16,650 nt of DNA from Chloroflexota bacterium (GTDB taxonomy: Bacteria > Chloroflexota > Chloroflexia > JAMDCE01). How positions within the stretch are numbered: position 1 is the first letter of the stretch; every line of letters begins with the position of its first letter. The notes below the pieces were generated by a model. That model was not told the DNA's origin and ran no database searches. It saw only the letters and a list, made by a program, of their open reading frames with translations. This document shows positions 5,218 through 12,862 of the stretch, piece after piece. A program made the position numbers and the translations under genes. Where the stretch lies: contig JAMDCE010000302.1 in the NCBI GenBank assembly GCA_023489135.1, positions 1 to 16,650 on the forward strand, read 5' to 3'.

Positions 5218-6096
5218 CTACTGGACAATCTTGAGCATCGGGATCTCGAGGATGTCCTCGGCGCCGCGCTTCTTCAGCTCCGGGATGAGGAGGTTGATCT
5301 CCGACTTAACCACCACAGTTTCTACAGCGTAGAAGGTGGTATTGAAGAGACGGGAGACCGTGGGCGCCTTCATGGCCGGAAGAATCGACACGACGGACTC
5401 CAGGTTATCTTCGGAAACGTTCAGCTTGATGAGAACCTTTCCCCGCGCCGCCAGGACCCCACCCAGCAGCGTGGTTATCTCCTCGATTTCCTGGCGCTTC
5501 TGAGAATCTTCGTAAGACCGCTTGTTGGCGATCAGACGCGTGGTCGATGATAATACCACGTCGATTATCCGCATGCCGTGCTTGATCAAGGTTGCACCGG
5601 TCTCGGTCACGTCGATGATGGCATCGGCGATCTCCGGGACCTTGGCCTCGGTAGCCCCATAGGAAAGCATTATCTGCACCGGAATGCCTAGACGCTCGAA
5701 GTACTCGGTGGTGAGTCGAGGGTACTCGGTCGAGACCCGGCAGCCGGATTCTATCTGTTCGGGGTTGGTTATCCCGCTCTCCTGAGCCACCGCCAGAACT
5801 ATCTTGACCGGCGCGCCAACGCCCGTCTTGTTGTAAGCCAGATTCATTATGTCCACTACATCGCTGCCGGTCTCCCTGATCCAGTCCAGGCCGGTGATCC
5901 CGAGGTCGAAGTAGCCTTGCTGCACGTAGATAGGGATCTCCTGAGGACGCAGCACCTTCACCTGCCCGATCCTGGGGTCGTCGATGGTCGCGTTGTATTC
6001 ACGGCCGCCCCCTCGTTTGACGGGCAGATCGGCCTCCTCAAATAGCTTCATCGTCTGCGGTTCGAGGCTGCCCTTGGGCAAGACCAGATCAAGCAT
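5218..6096 (-). CDS. hisG: ATP phosphoribosyltransferase (long form)
   Basis: HisG condenses ATP with PRPP in the committed step of histidine synthesis. The 292 residues are the long, HisZ-independent form. The catalytic periplasmic-binding-like domains occupy about 1-215 and the ACT-like regulatory domain for histidine feedback about 216-292. Visible marks are the N-terminal LPKGSL, the GITGLDW motif (about 68-74) and the PRPP-binding stretch [15 protein letters not shown] (about 156-170). The ATG overlaps the hisI stop by 8 bp (ATGCTTGA), so translation is coupled. Order of transcription is nfu, hisI, hisG; the rest of the his pathway is not in this window. The context fits histidine-pathway regulation through protein feedback; I see no leader peptide. 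Confidence 0.96.
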   Translation of the reverse strand: MLDLVLPKGSLEPQTMKLFEEADLPVKRGGGREYNATIDDPRIGQVKVLRPQEIPIYVQQGYFDLGITGLDWIRETGSDVVDIMNLAYNKTGVGAPVKIVLAVAQESGITNPEQIESGCRVSTEYPRLTTEYFERLGIPVQIMLSYGATEAKVPEIADAIIDVTETGATLIKHGMRIIDVVLSSTTRLIANKRSYEDSQKRQEIEEITTLLGGVLAARGKVLIKLNVSEDNLESVVSILPAMKAPTVSRLFNTTFYAVETVVVKSEINLLIPELKKRGAEDILEIPMLKIVQ

Positions 6097-6421
6097 GGGT
6101 TAGCTCCTCAAAAAAGCACGAATTGGCGCCGGTATGGCAGGTAGGGCCTTTGGGCTCGACTTCGACCAACAAGGTATCGGTATCGCAGTCGATCCACATC
6201 TTCTTGACTGCCAGATGGTTTCCGGAGGTTTCGCCTTTGGTCCAAAGGGTATCCCTGGTTCTACTCCAAAACGTGACCAGCCCGGTCCGGAGCGTCTTTT
6301 CCCAGGCGGCTTCGTTCATAAACCCCAGCATTAGAACCTGTTTGGTTCGCCAATCCTGAACAATCGCCGGAACAAGACCGCCCATCTTGGCGAAGTCCAA
6401 CTGAACGTCCTCCACTCGCAT
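6089..6421 (-). CDS. hisI: Phosphoribosyl-AMP cyclohydrolase
   Basis: A 110-residue monofunctional PRA-CH enzyme that opens the purine ring of phosphoribosyl-AMP in step three of histidine synthesis. The core is intact: [12 protein letters not shown] (29-40), [18 protein letters not shown] (51-68), the metal-binding DCDTD (78-82) and the [10 protein letters not shown] segment with C95 and C102, which join C79 in zinc binding. There is no fused HisE pyrophosphohydrolase domain, so that activity must come from elsewhere in the genome. It starts 65 bp after nfu and overlaps hisG by 8 bp. The start is preceded by AAAGG, 11 nt away, which could pair in a small hairpin with CCTTT (6425-6437). Confidence 0.96.
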   Translation of the reverse strand: MRVEDVQLDFAKMGGLVPAIVQDWRTKQVLMLGFMNEAAWEKTLRTGLVTFWSRTRDTLWTKGETSGNHLAVKKMWIDCDTDTLLVEVEPKGPTCHTGANSCFFEELTHA

Positions 6422-6486
6422 CTCAAAGGGGACCTTTCTTCAGAGTTGTTGGAAATTTGGTGCTAGCAGGGGAAGTCGCTTGACTT

Positions 6487-6714
6487 CTACATCACCGCGT
6501 CGACCCGAGTCACCTGGGGAACTCGGCTCTTCAGGATTCTCTCTACCCCGTTGCGCATAGTCATTGCCGACATCGGGCAGCCGGCGCAGGCTCCTACCAG
6601 TCGAACCTTGACCACTCCCTCTGCCTCATCGACGTCTATTAGCTCTATGTTACCGCCATCGGCCTGAAGCGATGGCCGGATCTCGTCCAGGGCTTTCTCA
6701 ACTTCTTGCCTCAC
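6487..6714 (-). CDS. NifU-like C-terminal domain Fe-S scaffold protein (Nfu)
   Basis: A 75-residue stand-alone Nfu domain, which binds a labile 4Fe-4S cluster (usually at a dimer interface) and passes it to target enzymes. The conserved start EVEKALDEIRPSLQADGGNIELIDV and the CXXC motif GACAGCPMS (C43, C46) are both intact. It starts with GTG, supported by an AAAGGAGGTGG ribosome-binding site (6721-6731), almost a full match to the 16S rRNA tail. It is the first gene of an apparent operon with hisI and hisG and has its own near-consensus promoter. HisI and HisG are not Fe-S enzymes, so the pairing may reflect co-expression rather than a direct partnership. Confidence 0.95.
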   Translation of the reverse strand: MRQEVEKALDEIRPSLQADGGNIELIDVDEAEGVVKVRLVGACAGCPMSAMTMRNGVERILKSRVPQVTRVDAVM

Positions 6715-6748
6715 GACCTACCACCTCCTTTCCCAAAGAGTGGATTTA

Positions 6749-6777
6749 ATTATAATCCAACAACTGCGGGGTTACAA
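6749..6777 (-). promoter_or_regulatory. Promoter of the nfu-hisI-hisG operon
   Basis: Read on the minus strand, TTGTAA (6772-6777) and a perfect TATAAT (6749-6754) are 17 bp apart. The predicted start near 6742 gives a leader of about 28 nt. The -10 lies within an inverted repeat, TGGATT (6741-6746) and AATCCA (6754-6759), which could be a small operator. Confidence 0.75.
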
Positions 6778-6875
6778 GGTTGACTAAACCCAGCTTGACA
6801 ACACCTTTTGGCCTTTGTTAACCTTAGCCGGGACCCTCGGGTGGGGGCCACCGGCTGGATTCGGAGCGCCTGAAA

Positions 6876-8147
6876 ATGTTAATTGATTCGGTCTTGAGCG
6901 AACCTGTGATCGAGCAGGTCCAGCGCATAGGGCAAGCCGACATTATGGTCGGCATCCCCAGCTACAAGAATGCAACAACCATTCCACACGTGGTGAAAGC
7001 CGCCACAGCGGGGCTGGTTCAATACTTCCCCGATCACAAGCCCGTGCTGGTGAACTCGGATGGCGGATCGCCCGACAGCACGCGAGAACTGGTGCTGAGC
7101 ACCGAATCACCCGATTACGTCGAGGAAATCATTCTGGTTAAGCCGGCGCACCGGCTGCAAAGGGTGTCGCTGACTTACCAAGGGGTCCCGGGCAAGGGCT
7201 CGGCGTTCCGCGCCATCTTCGAAATCGCGCGCAGATTAGGGGTGAAAGCGTGCGTGGTGGTGGATTCCGATTTGCGCAGCATCGTGCCGGAGTGGATCGA
7301 GCTGCTGGCCGGGCCCATTATTAAAGGCGGCTTCGACTTCGTGGCGCCCTTGTACTCCCGCCACAAGTACGATGGCACCATCACCAATATGGTGGCCTAT
7401 CCACTGACCAGGGCGCTTTACGGAAAAAGAGTGCGCCAGCCCATCGGCGGAGACTTCGGCATATCGAGCGATCTAATCGCGGCCTACCTCGACAGCCCCC
7501 TTTGGAGCGAAGACGTGGCCCGGTTCGGCATAGATATTTGGATGACCACCCTGGCTCTCAACGAAGGATTCGCCATCTGCCAGGCAAATCTGGGAGCAAA
7601 GATTCACGACGCCAAGGACCCCGGCGCCGATCTCGGGCCAATGTTCCGGCAGGTCATCGGCACCTTGTTCAGTCTGGCCCACTCCTTCAAAGACAACTGG
7701 ATGCAGGTCCGCACCAGTCGCGCGTTGCCGGTCTATGGAATGGAACGCCTGGCAGACCCTCCGCCAATTGAGGTAGATCTGGGTCGCCTGATCGAGCTTT
7801 TCCGCGAGGGGATCGTGGTTAACCTACCGGTGTGGCAAGCCATACTTCCGGCGCAGAGAATTCTGGAACTGCAGGAGCTGGCAGGGCAAAACGTGGCCGG
7901 GTTCCGCTTTCCCATCGAGTTATGGGTCAAGTGCGTGTACGATTTCTTGTACGCCTACGAGACAGTCGAAAGCTTTGCCAAGGTGCAAATGCTCAATTCG
8001 CTGACGCCGATCTACTTCGCGCGGGTGGCGGCGTTCGTAGCGGAACAAGTGGACTCGTCGGCAGAGGATGCCGAACAGGCCCTGGAGTTTCAGGCCCGGG
8101 AATATGAAAAGCTCAAACCCTATCTCGCCTCTCGGTTCGATCTATGA
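6876..8147 (+). CDS. GT-A fold glycosyltransferase (GT2/GT78-like, mannosylglycerate-synthase type)
   Basis: 423 residues. The nucleotide-sugar half starts with MVGIPSYKNATT (24-35), then LVNSDGGSPD (58-67), PGKGSAF (105-111) and the metal-binding DSD (130-132). The acceptor half has SRHKYDGTIT (161-170), QPIGGDFGIS (188-197), RFGIDIWMTT (216-225) and KIHDAKDP (242-249). The order and wording of these motifs resemble mannosylglycerate synthase (GT78) and glucosyl-3-phosphoglycerate-synthase-type enzymes, and a helical C-terminal domain follows (about 290-423). No membrane segment is seen. The sugar and acceptor are unproven; glycerate or a phosphoglycerate is an inference. ATG 6876 has GGAG 9 nt upstream; an internal Met24 is possible but would remove residues that look native. 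Its last 4 bp overlap the universal-stress gene. Confidence 0.85.
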   Translation: MLIDSVLSEPVIEQVQRIGQADIMVGIPSYKNATTIPHVVKAATAGLVQYFPDHKPVLVNSDGGSPDSTRELVLSTESPDYVEEIILVKPAHRLQRVSLTYQGVPGKGSAFRAIFEIARRLGVKACVVVDSDLRSIVPEWIELLAGPIIKGGFDFVAPLYSRHKYDGTITNMVAYPLTRALYGKRVRQPIGGDFGISSDLIAAYLDSPLWSEDVARFGIDIWMTTLALNEGFAICQANLGAKIHDAKDPGADLGPMFRQVIGTLFSLAHSFKDNWMQVRTSRALPVYGMERLADPPPIEVDLGRLIELFREGIVVNLPVWQAILPAQRILELQELAGQNVAGFRFPIELWVKCVYDFLYAYETVESFAKVQMLNSLTPIYFARVAAFVAEQVDSSAEDAEQALEFQAREYEKLKPYLASRFDL

Positions 8148-8971
8148 AGATTCTGGTACCTCTGGCCAACCCCAATACCGCACCCGACCTGATTCGCATC
8201 GCCTCGGGCATCATTTACGGAGGAACGGGCGAGGCGGTGGCGCTCGGCGTGGTGGAAATTCCGGAGCACGAAAGCATGTCCGAGGGCGCGGTGCTGGCTC
8301 GCCAGCAAAGGCGCCTGCTTCAGAGGGTCTTGGACATAGGGCAGGCGGAAAACGTCGACATCAGAACGGTGGTCAGGATCGCGCGACGCGCCTGGCAGGG
8401 AATCCGGGACGAAGTATTGGAGGAGAACATCGACCTGATGCTAATGGGCTGGCACGGCGAGGCTAAGCAGGATGACAGACTCTTCGGCGAGACCATCGAA
8501 GAAATCGTCAAAGCCCCACCGTGCGATATCGCCGTCGTCAAGCAGAGGGGAATCGATCGGGTACAAAGGATACTGCTACCGGCGCGAGGGGGCCGTCACG
8601 CGGAGCTGGCGCTGAAGCTGGCCATTTCGATATCTGTTAAGTTTGAATCGGCAGTGACGGTGCTTCACGTGCATCCTGAAGACGATAGCCCGGAGGGCAC
8701 GCACGGGGAAGAAGCCTTCGCCAAGTTCGCCAGCCATTGCCAGGAGGTCTGCCGCGCGCGGCTGATCAACCTGCGGTCTGATTCGGTAGCCGCGGCGATC
8801 GTAGGCGAGGCGAAGAAGCACGAGCTGGTAATTATGGGCGCAACCGAGCGGCCGGAAGTCGACGACCACTACCTCTTCGGCCCCATCGCGGAGGAGGTAG
8901 TGGCCCGAGCCGAGGCCTCCGTGATGGTGGTCAAGAGCCGAAATGGCCAGAGTGAAGCTCGTTCTGAGTGA
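8144..8971 (+). CDS. Tandem universal stress protein
   Basis: 275 residues made of two Usp domains (about 1-133 and 139-264), a pseudo-dimer in one chain. Each domain ends in the usual beta strand and glycine-rich nucleotide loop. In domain one the motif is GWHG-X9-GE (102-116), where the canonical G-X2-G-X9-G-S/T has its last residue changed to Glu. In domain two it is GATE-X10-GP, without the second Gly or the Ser/Thr. Both look impaired for classical ATP binding. There is no signal or membrane segment. The ATG overlaps the preceding glycosyltransferase stop (ATGA), so the two are translationally coupled and likely functionally linked; a regulatory or scaffold role for the glycosyltransferase is inference. 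Confidence 0.9.
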   Translation: MKILVPLANPNTAPDLIRIASGIIYGGTGEAVALGVVEIPEHESMSEGAVLARQQRRLLQRVLDIGQAENVDIRTVVRIARRAWQGIRDEVLEENIDLMLMGWHGEAKQDDRLFGETIEEIVKAPPCDIAVVKQRGIDRVQRILLPARGGRHAELALKLAISISVKFESAVTVLHVHPEDDSPEGTHGEEAFAKFASHCQEVCRARLINLRSDSVAAAIVGEAKKHELVIMGATERPEVDDHYLFGPIAEEVVARAEASVMVVKSRNGQSEARSE

Positions 8972-9059
8972 CCGTAACCTCACGTCGGTAGTGCGACCGG
9001 GGTGGGGATCCACCGCGGAGGCGCAGAGATGAATAAGACATCGGAGAAGACCGGTTTAC

Positions 9060-9116
9060 ACCGCAAAGAGCGCAAAGATTCTGATGAGACTTTGCGTCCT
9101 TTGCGCTCTTTGCGGT
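9060..9116. repeat. CGCAAAG palindromic intergenic repeat, copy 2
   Basis: ACCGCAAAGAGCGCAAAGA on the left and CTTTGCGTCCTTTGCGCTCTTTGCGGT on the right, a near copy of 3821-3876 with a different loop. It lies between usp and the hydrolase. A related half-repeat, CACCGCGGAGGCGCAGAG, precedes it (9011-9028), and GGTGG/CCACC (9001-9014) forms another small hairpin. Confidence 0.88.
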
Positions 9117-9165
9117 GAATAGCATCCTCGTCCCGTCGTCACAGAGTGAATTACTACCGGAGATC

Positions 9166-9171
9166 GAGGAG
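9166..9171 (+). promoter_or_regulatory. Ribosome-binding site fixing the hydrolase start
   Basis: GAGGAG lies 8 nt before ATG 9180. An in-frame GTG at 9171 overlaps this site and therefore cannot be the start. Confidence 0.8.
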
Positions 9172-9179
9172 TGTGGCTT

Positions 9180-9914
9180 ATGCCTGAGAGGGGGCCTGAC
9201 ACGAGCAGCATCGTTTTCATTCACGGATCCGGGGGCAACGGTGCCCAGTGGGCGTACCAGTCACGGTACTTCTCAAAGAGGTACAACGTGGTCGCGCTGG
9301 ACCTCCCGGGACACGGGCGGAACCGGGGCGAGACGCTGAAGGAAATAGGCGACATGGCCGGCTACGTTCTTTCGGAAATAGAGCGCCTGCAATTGAACCG
9401 ACCCGCACTGGTGGGCCACTCGTTGGGAGGTGCCGTTGCTCTTCAGGCAGCCCTCGACCGCCCCCCGGCCCTCGGGTCGCTGGTGCTGGTGGGCACCGGG
9501 GCCAGGCTGCGAGTCCTGCCCTCGTTCCTTGAATCCATTCTGACCGATCACGACAAGGCGCTCGGCGATATGGCCGGATACATTTTTTCCCGGAATGCGC
9601 CGGAACCGATTGTGGACAAAGCAATGTCCGAGAGCCGCAAGGTCCCGGCACGGGTCCTGTACGACGACCTGGCGGCCTGCGACAGGTTTGACGTGATGCA
9701 GAGGCTGGGAGAAATACGTTTGCCGACGCTCATAGTCGTGGGACGAGACGACTTCATGACGCCGGTCAAGTACAGCGAATACCTCAAGGCCAACATCCCC
9801 GGCTCACACCTGGAGATAATCGAGGGCGCCGGCCACATGGTTATGCTCGAACAAGTCGACCGCTTCGACTCGGTGCTTGATACCTTCTTGAGCGCGACCT
9901 CCGGAGGAGGCTAA
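9180..9914 (+). CDS. Alpha/beta-hydrolase fold enzyme
   Basis: A 244-residue soluble hydrolase with a complete triad: nucleophile S81 in GHSLGG, acid D190 or D191 in VVGRDDFMTP, and H219 in GAGHMVMLE. The oxyanion-hole segment HGSGGNG is at 15-21 and LDLPGHGRN at 40-48. It is close in size and motif order to the esterase/epoxide-hydrolase/MhpC-like group; the substrate cannot be named. Start 9180 rather than 9171 because the ribosome-binding site overlaps the upstream GTG. Its stop TAA (9912-9914) lies 5 bp before the TTG start of the DUF401 gene, with GGAGGAGG inside the end of this gene, so the two are one transcription unit. Confidence 0.92.
   Translation: MPERGPDTSSIVFIHGSGGNGAQWAYQSRYFSKRYNVVALDLPGHGRNRGETLKEIGDMAGYVLSEIERLQLNRPALVGHSLGGAVALQAALDRPPALGSLVLVGTGARLRVLPSFLESILTDHDKALGDMAGYIFSRNAPEPIVDKAMSESRKVPARVLYDDLAACDRFDVMQRLGEIRLPTLIVVGRDDFMTPVKYSEYLKANIPGSHLEIIEGAGHMVMLEQVDRFDSVLDTFLSATSGGG
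9903..9910 (+). promoter_or_regulatory. Strong ribosome-binding site for a TTG start
   Basis: GGAGGAGG lies 9 nt before TTG 9920 and is part of the hydrolase's last codons. It justifies a rare start codon for the DUF401 protein. Confidence 0.8.
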
Positions 9915-9919
9915 GGCTT

Positions 9920-11131
9920 TTGATCGCCTTCATCAAAATCGTTATCGTCTTCGTGTTCATGCTGCTCCTGCTGCGGCGCAAGATCGGCATAGGCATCACC
10001 ATGCTCGTGGCCTGTATTGCTCTCGGACTGCTGTTCCAGCTGAGCCTGAATACCTTCGGGGGAGCGCTGTGGCGAGGCCTCTTCAGCCCGACCAGTGTGG
10101 ATCTGGTCGTCTCGTTGATGCTTATCCTCTTTCTAGAGTGCACGATGCGCAAGACGTTGCTCATGCAGCGTATGGTTCAGTCGGTGATGGCGCTGGCGAA
10201 AGATCAAAGGATAGCCATGGCGGTGCTGCCCGCCTTCATTGGACTGCTGCCTTCGGTCGGGGGAGCGGTTTTTTCGGCCCCGATGGTCGAGGAGGCCAGT
10301 CGGGGCCTGGAGATCACGGCCGAAATGAAAAGCTTCATCAATTATTGGTACCGGCACCTCTGGGAATACATCCTCCCCTTGTACCCCGCCATCATCCTTA
10401 CCTCCCAGATTCAAAACCTCCCGATTTCGACCATAGTCGCCGCCCAGGTCCCGCTCTCACTCGCCGCCATGCTCGTCGGGATTCCCATCGCTTTCCGGAG
10501 TCTTGCTAAAGGGGAGATAGCGCCCACGACCACACACGGGCAGCGAACACTCCTCGTGAATCTGTCCTTCGGGCTGGCGCCGATTATAGTGGTGATGTTT
10601 TTCGTGCTGGTGCTGAAGACTAGCGTGTCAATCGCGCTTTTCGTGGCCCTGGCGGGCGTGCTTTTGGTGCACCGGTTCACCCCGAGGCAGATATTGGGCT
10701 TGATGCGGGAGGCGTTTTCCTGGAACACCCTCCTGCTGGCCTGTGGCATCGTGATCTTCAAGGAGGTGATCGCCACCAGTGGGGCGGTGGAGGCTCTTCC
10801 CGCCTTCTTCGCCGAGGCCGGCATTCCGGTAATCGCCGTGGTGTTCGCCCTTCCCTTCATCGTGGGACTGATCTCAGGAGCCAGCCAGGCGACAGTAGCC
10901 ATCACCTTCCCCATCGTCGTCACCCTGGGCGCCGGGACCGCTGCTGACCCGCGTCTGATGGCCTTCGCCTTTGCCAGTGGGTTCGCCGGGGTGATGACCT
11001 CGCCGGCCCACCTGTGCCTGGTGCTCACGGTACAGCATTTCAGGGCCGATTTCGGACGGGTGCTCAGGATGGTGGTGGCGCCGCAAACGGCGGTGCTGGC
11101 GGTGGGGATGGTGTTGTATCTGGTGCGCTAA
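9920..11131 (+). CDS. DUF401 family multi-pass membrane protein (permease-like)
   Basis: 403 residues, mostly hydrophobic, with roughly ten membrane segments, resembling the DUF401 (PF04165/TIGR00529) family of likely anion or gluconate-type permeases. Family marks are GLLPSVGGAVFSAPMVEE (108-125) and NYWYRHLWEYILPLYP (141-156) in one half, and GLISGASQATVAITFPI with ASGFAGVMTSPAHLCLVL in the other. Such duplicated hairpin segments are typical of ion-transporter-superfamily carriers. The substrate is unknown. The start is TTG, supported by GGAGGAGG. It follows the hydrolase with 5 bp between, suggesting the hydrolase processes something the permease moves, which is inference. The stop codon overlaps that of the convergent glycosyltransferase (11128-11131). 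Confidence 0.88.
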   Translation: MIAFIKIVIVFVFMLLLLRRKIGIGITMLVACIALGLLFQLSLNTFGGALWRGLFSPTSVDLVVSLMLILFLECTMRKTLLMQRMVQSVMALAKDQRIAMAVLPAFIGLLPSVGGAVFSAPMVEEASRGLEITAEMKSFINYWYRHLWEYILPLYPAIILTSQIQNLPISTIVAAQVPLSLAAMLVGIPIAFRSLAKGEIAPTTTHGQRTLLVNLSFGLAPIIVVMFFVLVLKTSVSIALFVALAGVLLVHRFTPRQILGLMREAFSWNTLLLACGIVIFKEVIATSGAVEALPAFFAEAGIPVIAVVFALPFIVGLISGASQATVAITFPIVVTLGAGTAADPRLMAFAFASGFAGVMTSPAHLCLVLTVQHFRADFGRVLRMVVAPQTAVLAVGMVLYLVR

Positions 11132-11886
11132 CCGGACTGCATTTGGAGCAGCTTAGCATACACCACGAACTCGTAATACCCCAATAGAATGCTCAACAGC
11201 AGCCCGTGCCCCCCATCCCGGTACCCCTGCAGGTCCCAGAGACGCCGTTTGATGGCACGCATGGCCTGAAGTGGCGGCGCCCAGGGCCTGGGGCTGACAC
11301 CTCTCTCGAACAGTGTGCGCGACTCGAATTCGCAGTAGTAGCTTTGCTTGTTCAGGAACTGGCCGATAGAATCGTAGTTATAGTGGACGAAGGTGTTGGT
11401 CAGGTGTCCTTCGCCTCCCTCAAGCACCACCAGCTCGTGCACCCGGCGGTTCTCGTCGTAGCGGCTCTTGTCACGGCGGAGGAGACGGAGCTGGTGGTCC
11501 GGGTACCAGCCGCCGTGGCGGATCCATTTGCCCCAGATGATGTTCTGGCGGGGAATCCAGTAGCCAGCGATGGATTCGCCCAGTCCCCCACCCCCCGTGA
11601 CGCGCACGACGTCCTCGGCCAGCTCGGGGGTCACGCGCTCGTCGGCATCTACGAAGAGCACCCAATCGCCGGTGGCGAGGTCGAGGGCGCGGTTGCGCTG
11701 ATGGGGGAAGCTCACGAACTCGTTCTGAAAGACTCGGTCGGTGAAGCGGCGAGCGATTTCGACGGTCCGATCGGCGCTGCAGGAATCCAGGACCAGAATC
11801 TCGTCGGCCCATGCTGCCCGCTCCAGGCAGCCCGCTATTCTCTGTTCCTCGTTCTTGGTTATGACGGCGAAGGTTATCTTGCTCAC
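11128..11886 (-). CDS. GT2 family glycosyltransferase (WaaE/KdtX-like)
   Basis: 252 residues from the chosen GTG. The GT-A domain has FAVITKNEEQRI (6-17), LVLDSCSADRTVEIA (31-45) and the metal-binding DAD of FVDADE (80-82). The short length, the KNEE start and the HQRNRAL (62-68) segment match the lipopolysaccharide-core beta-glucosyltransferase WaaE/KdtX group. In a non-LPS organism the acceptor is likely another lipid- or polymer-linked glycan. The alternative TTG at 11910 lies within a small inverted repeat and has no ribosome-binding site; GTG 11886 starts at the usual family N-terminus. It lies 55 bp after another GT2 gene on the same strand, probably one operon. No signal peptide or membrane segment is visible. 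Confidence 0.88.
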   Translation of the reverse strand: MSKITFAVITKNEEQRIAGCLERAAWADEILVLDSCSADRTVEIARRFTDRVFQNEFVSFPHQRNRALDLATGDWVLFVDADERVTPELAEDVVRVTGGGGLGESIAGYWIPRQNIIWGKWIRHGGWYPDHQLRLLRRDKSRYDENRRVHELVVLEGGEGHLTNTFVHYNYDSIGQFLNKQSYYCEFESRTLFERGVSPRPWAPPLQAMRAIKRRLWDLQGYRDGGHGLLLSILLGYYEFVVYAKLLQMQSG

Positions 11887-11908
11887 GCTCGCTTCTCGAA
11901 GACGTCGC

Positions 11909-11931
11909 AAGGGCGATCGGCGGTCGCCCTT
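11909..11931. repeat. Small inverted repeat between glycosyltransferase genes
   Basis: AAGGGCGA and TCGCCCTT are exact complements around a 7-nt loop. The GGGCGA...TCGCCC pattern is a common dispersed intergenic repeat in environmental genomes. It makes the upstream TTG start of the next gene implausible. Confidence 0.7.
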
Positions 11932-11941
11932 ACAGAATTAC

Positions 11942-12853
11942 TCACATCCTGAAAATCTCCCAGTAGGCGCTCGTTCTCTCGGATAACTCCTGATTGGTGA
12001 TCTCCCGGCGTCGAGCCTGAAGCCGGCTGCGCACCACCTCTCTCAAGACCCCCAGACGAATGATCGCCCGCGCGCCCGCGTTGTACAGAAGGCCATAGTG
12101 CTTGCGGAAGAGCCGGTAGCGACTGCGATAAAGCTCGATCAGCATCTGGGCGTGGAACTGCCGGGTGCTCTGACCGCTATAGTGAACGATTTTGGCCGAG
12201 GGCACGCAATAGATATCCCATCCTCGTAGCTTCGTCCGCAGGCAGAAATCGATCTCCTCGCAATACATGAAGAAATTCTCGTCCAGCAGGCCCACCTGCT
12301 CCAGAACCTCCCTGCGGGCGAGCAAGTTCGCGCCGAGGGGATGGTCGATCGGAAAAGGCCGGTCGTAAGCACCGGCAGGATATCGGCCGTTGAGACGAGA
12401 GTTGATCAGGCGATGGTTGATCGGGAAGAAGTCCAGTAAGGCCATGGCCAGGGTTGGGAAATGAAAAGCGGAGTGCTGAAACGACCCATCAGGGTAGACC
12501 AGCCGGCCGCCGGCGATGCCCACGCGGGGGTGTTCATCCAAGAAATCAACGAGCCGGCGCAGGGCGTCTTCTAGCACGATGGTGTCCGGGTTGAGCAGAA
12601 GGACGTAGCGGCCGCTGCACTGACGCATCGCCTGATTGCTAGCCGCGGCGAAGCCCTGGTTCTGGTCATTGGGTATGAGCCGCACCTCGGGGCATAGCTC
12701 GCGGACGGCCTGGGCGCTGCCGTCCGTGGAGGCGTTGTCAACCACCCAGACCTCCATTCCCAAAGAAGCGGACCCATCGAAAACCGAGCGCAGGCACTGG
12801 AGGAGCAAATCGCGGGTATTGAAGCTGACGATCACTACGGAGATATCTAGCAT
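11942..12853 (-). CDS. GT2 family glycosyltransferase (rhamnosyltransferase-like)
   Basis: 303 residues. It begins MLDISVVIVSFNTRDLL, the GT2 first strand, followed by VVDNASTDGS (37-46), the metal-binding NPDT (88-91) and the acceptor-side CEEIDFCLR (198-206) with its EEID signature. This is the layout of WbbL/RfbN-type rhamnosyl and related surface-polysaccharide transferases. The C-terminus (about 225-303) is helical and basic and may lie on the membrane surface. The sugar is not provable from sequence. It lies 9 bp after the lipoprotein gene on the same strand, so the lipoprotein, this GT2 and the next GT2 likely form an operon serving the cell envelope. Confidence 0.9.
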   Translation of the reverse strand: MLDISVVIVSFNTRDLLLQCLRSVFDGSASLGMEVWVVDNASTDGSAQAVRELCPEVRLIPNDQNQGFAAASNQAMRQCSGRYVLLLNPDTIVLEDALRRLVDFLDEHPRVGIAGGRLVYPDGSFQHSAFHFPTLAMALLDFFPINHRLINSRLNGRYPAGAYDRPFPIDHPLGANLLARREVLEQVGLLDENFFMYCEEIDFCLRTKLRGWDIYCVPSAKIVHYSGQSTRQFHAQMLIELYRSRYRLFRKHYGLLYNAGARAIIRLGVLREVVRSRLQARRREITNQELSERTSAYWEIFRM

Positions 12854-12862
12854 CGGGCCAAC

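Noticed and set aside
6795..6823. Plus-strand promoter for the glycosyltransferase from TTGACA at 6795
   Set aside because: The -35 is perfect, but the best hexamers at 16-18 bp spacing match TATAAT at only 2 or 3 positions; too weak to claim.
8931..9224. 97-codon minus-strand frame over the CGCAAAG repeat
   Set aside because: Its translation is the repeat read as protein (TAKSAKDAK...LCALCG), a known type of false gene.
9171..9914. GTG 9171 as hydrolase start
   Set aside because: It overlaps GAGGAG, which is correctly placed for ATG 9180.
10411..11028. 205-codon minus-strand frame inside the DUF401 gene
   Set aside because: Shadow of a hydrophobic membrane-protein gene in a GC-rich sequence.
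11887..11910. TTG 11910 as start of the WaaE-like glycosyltransferase
   Set aside because: The codon lies in an inverted repeat, lacks a ribosome-binding site, and adds eight residues that do not fit the family N-terminus.
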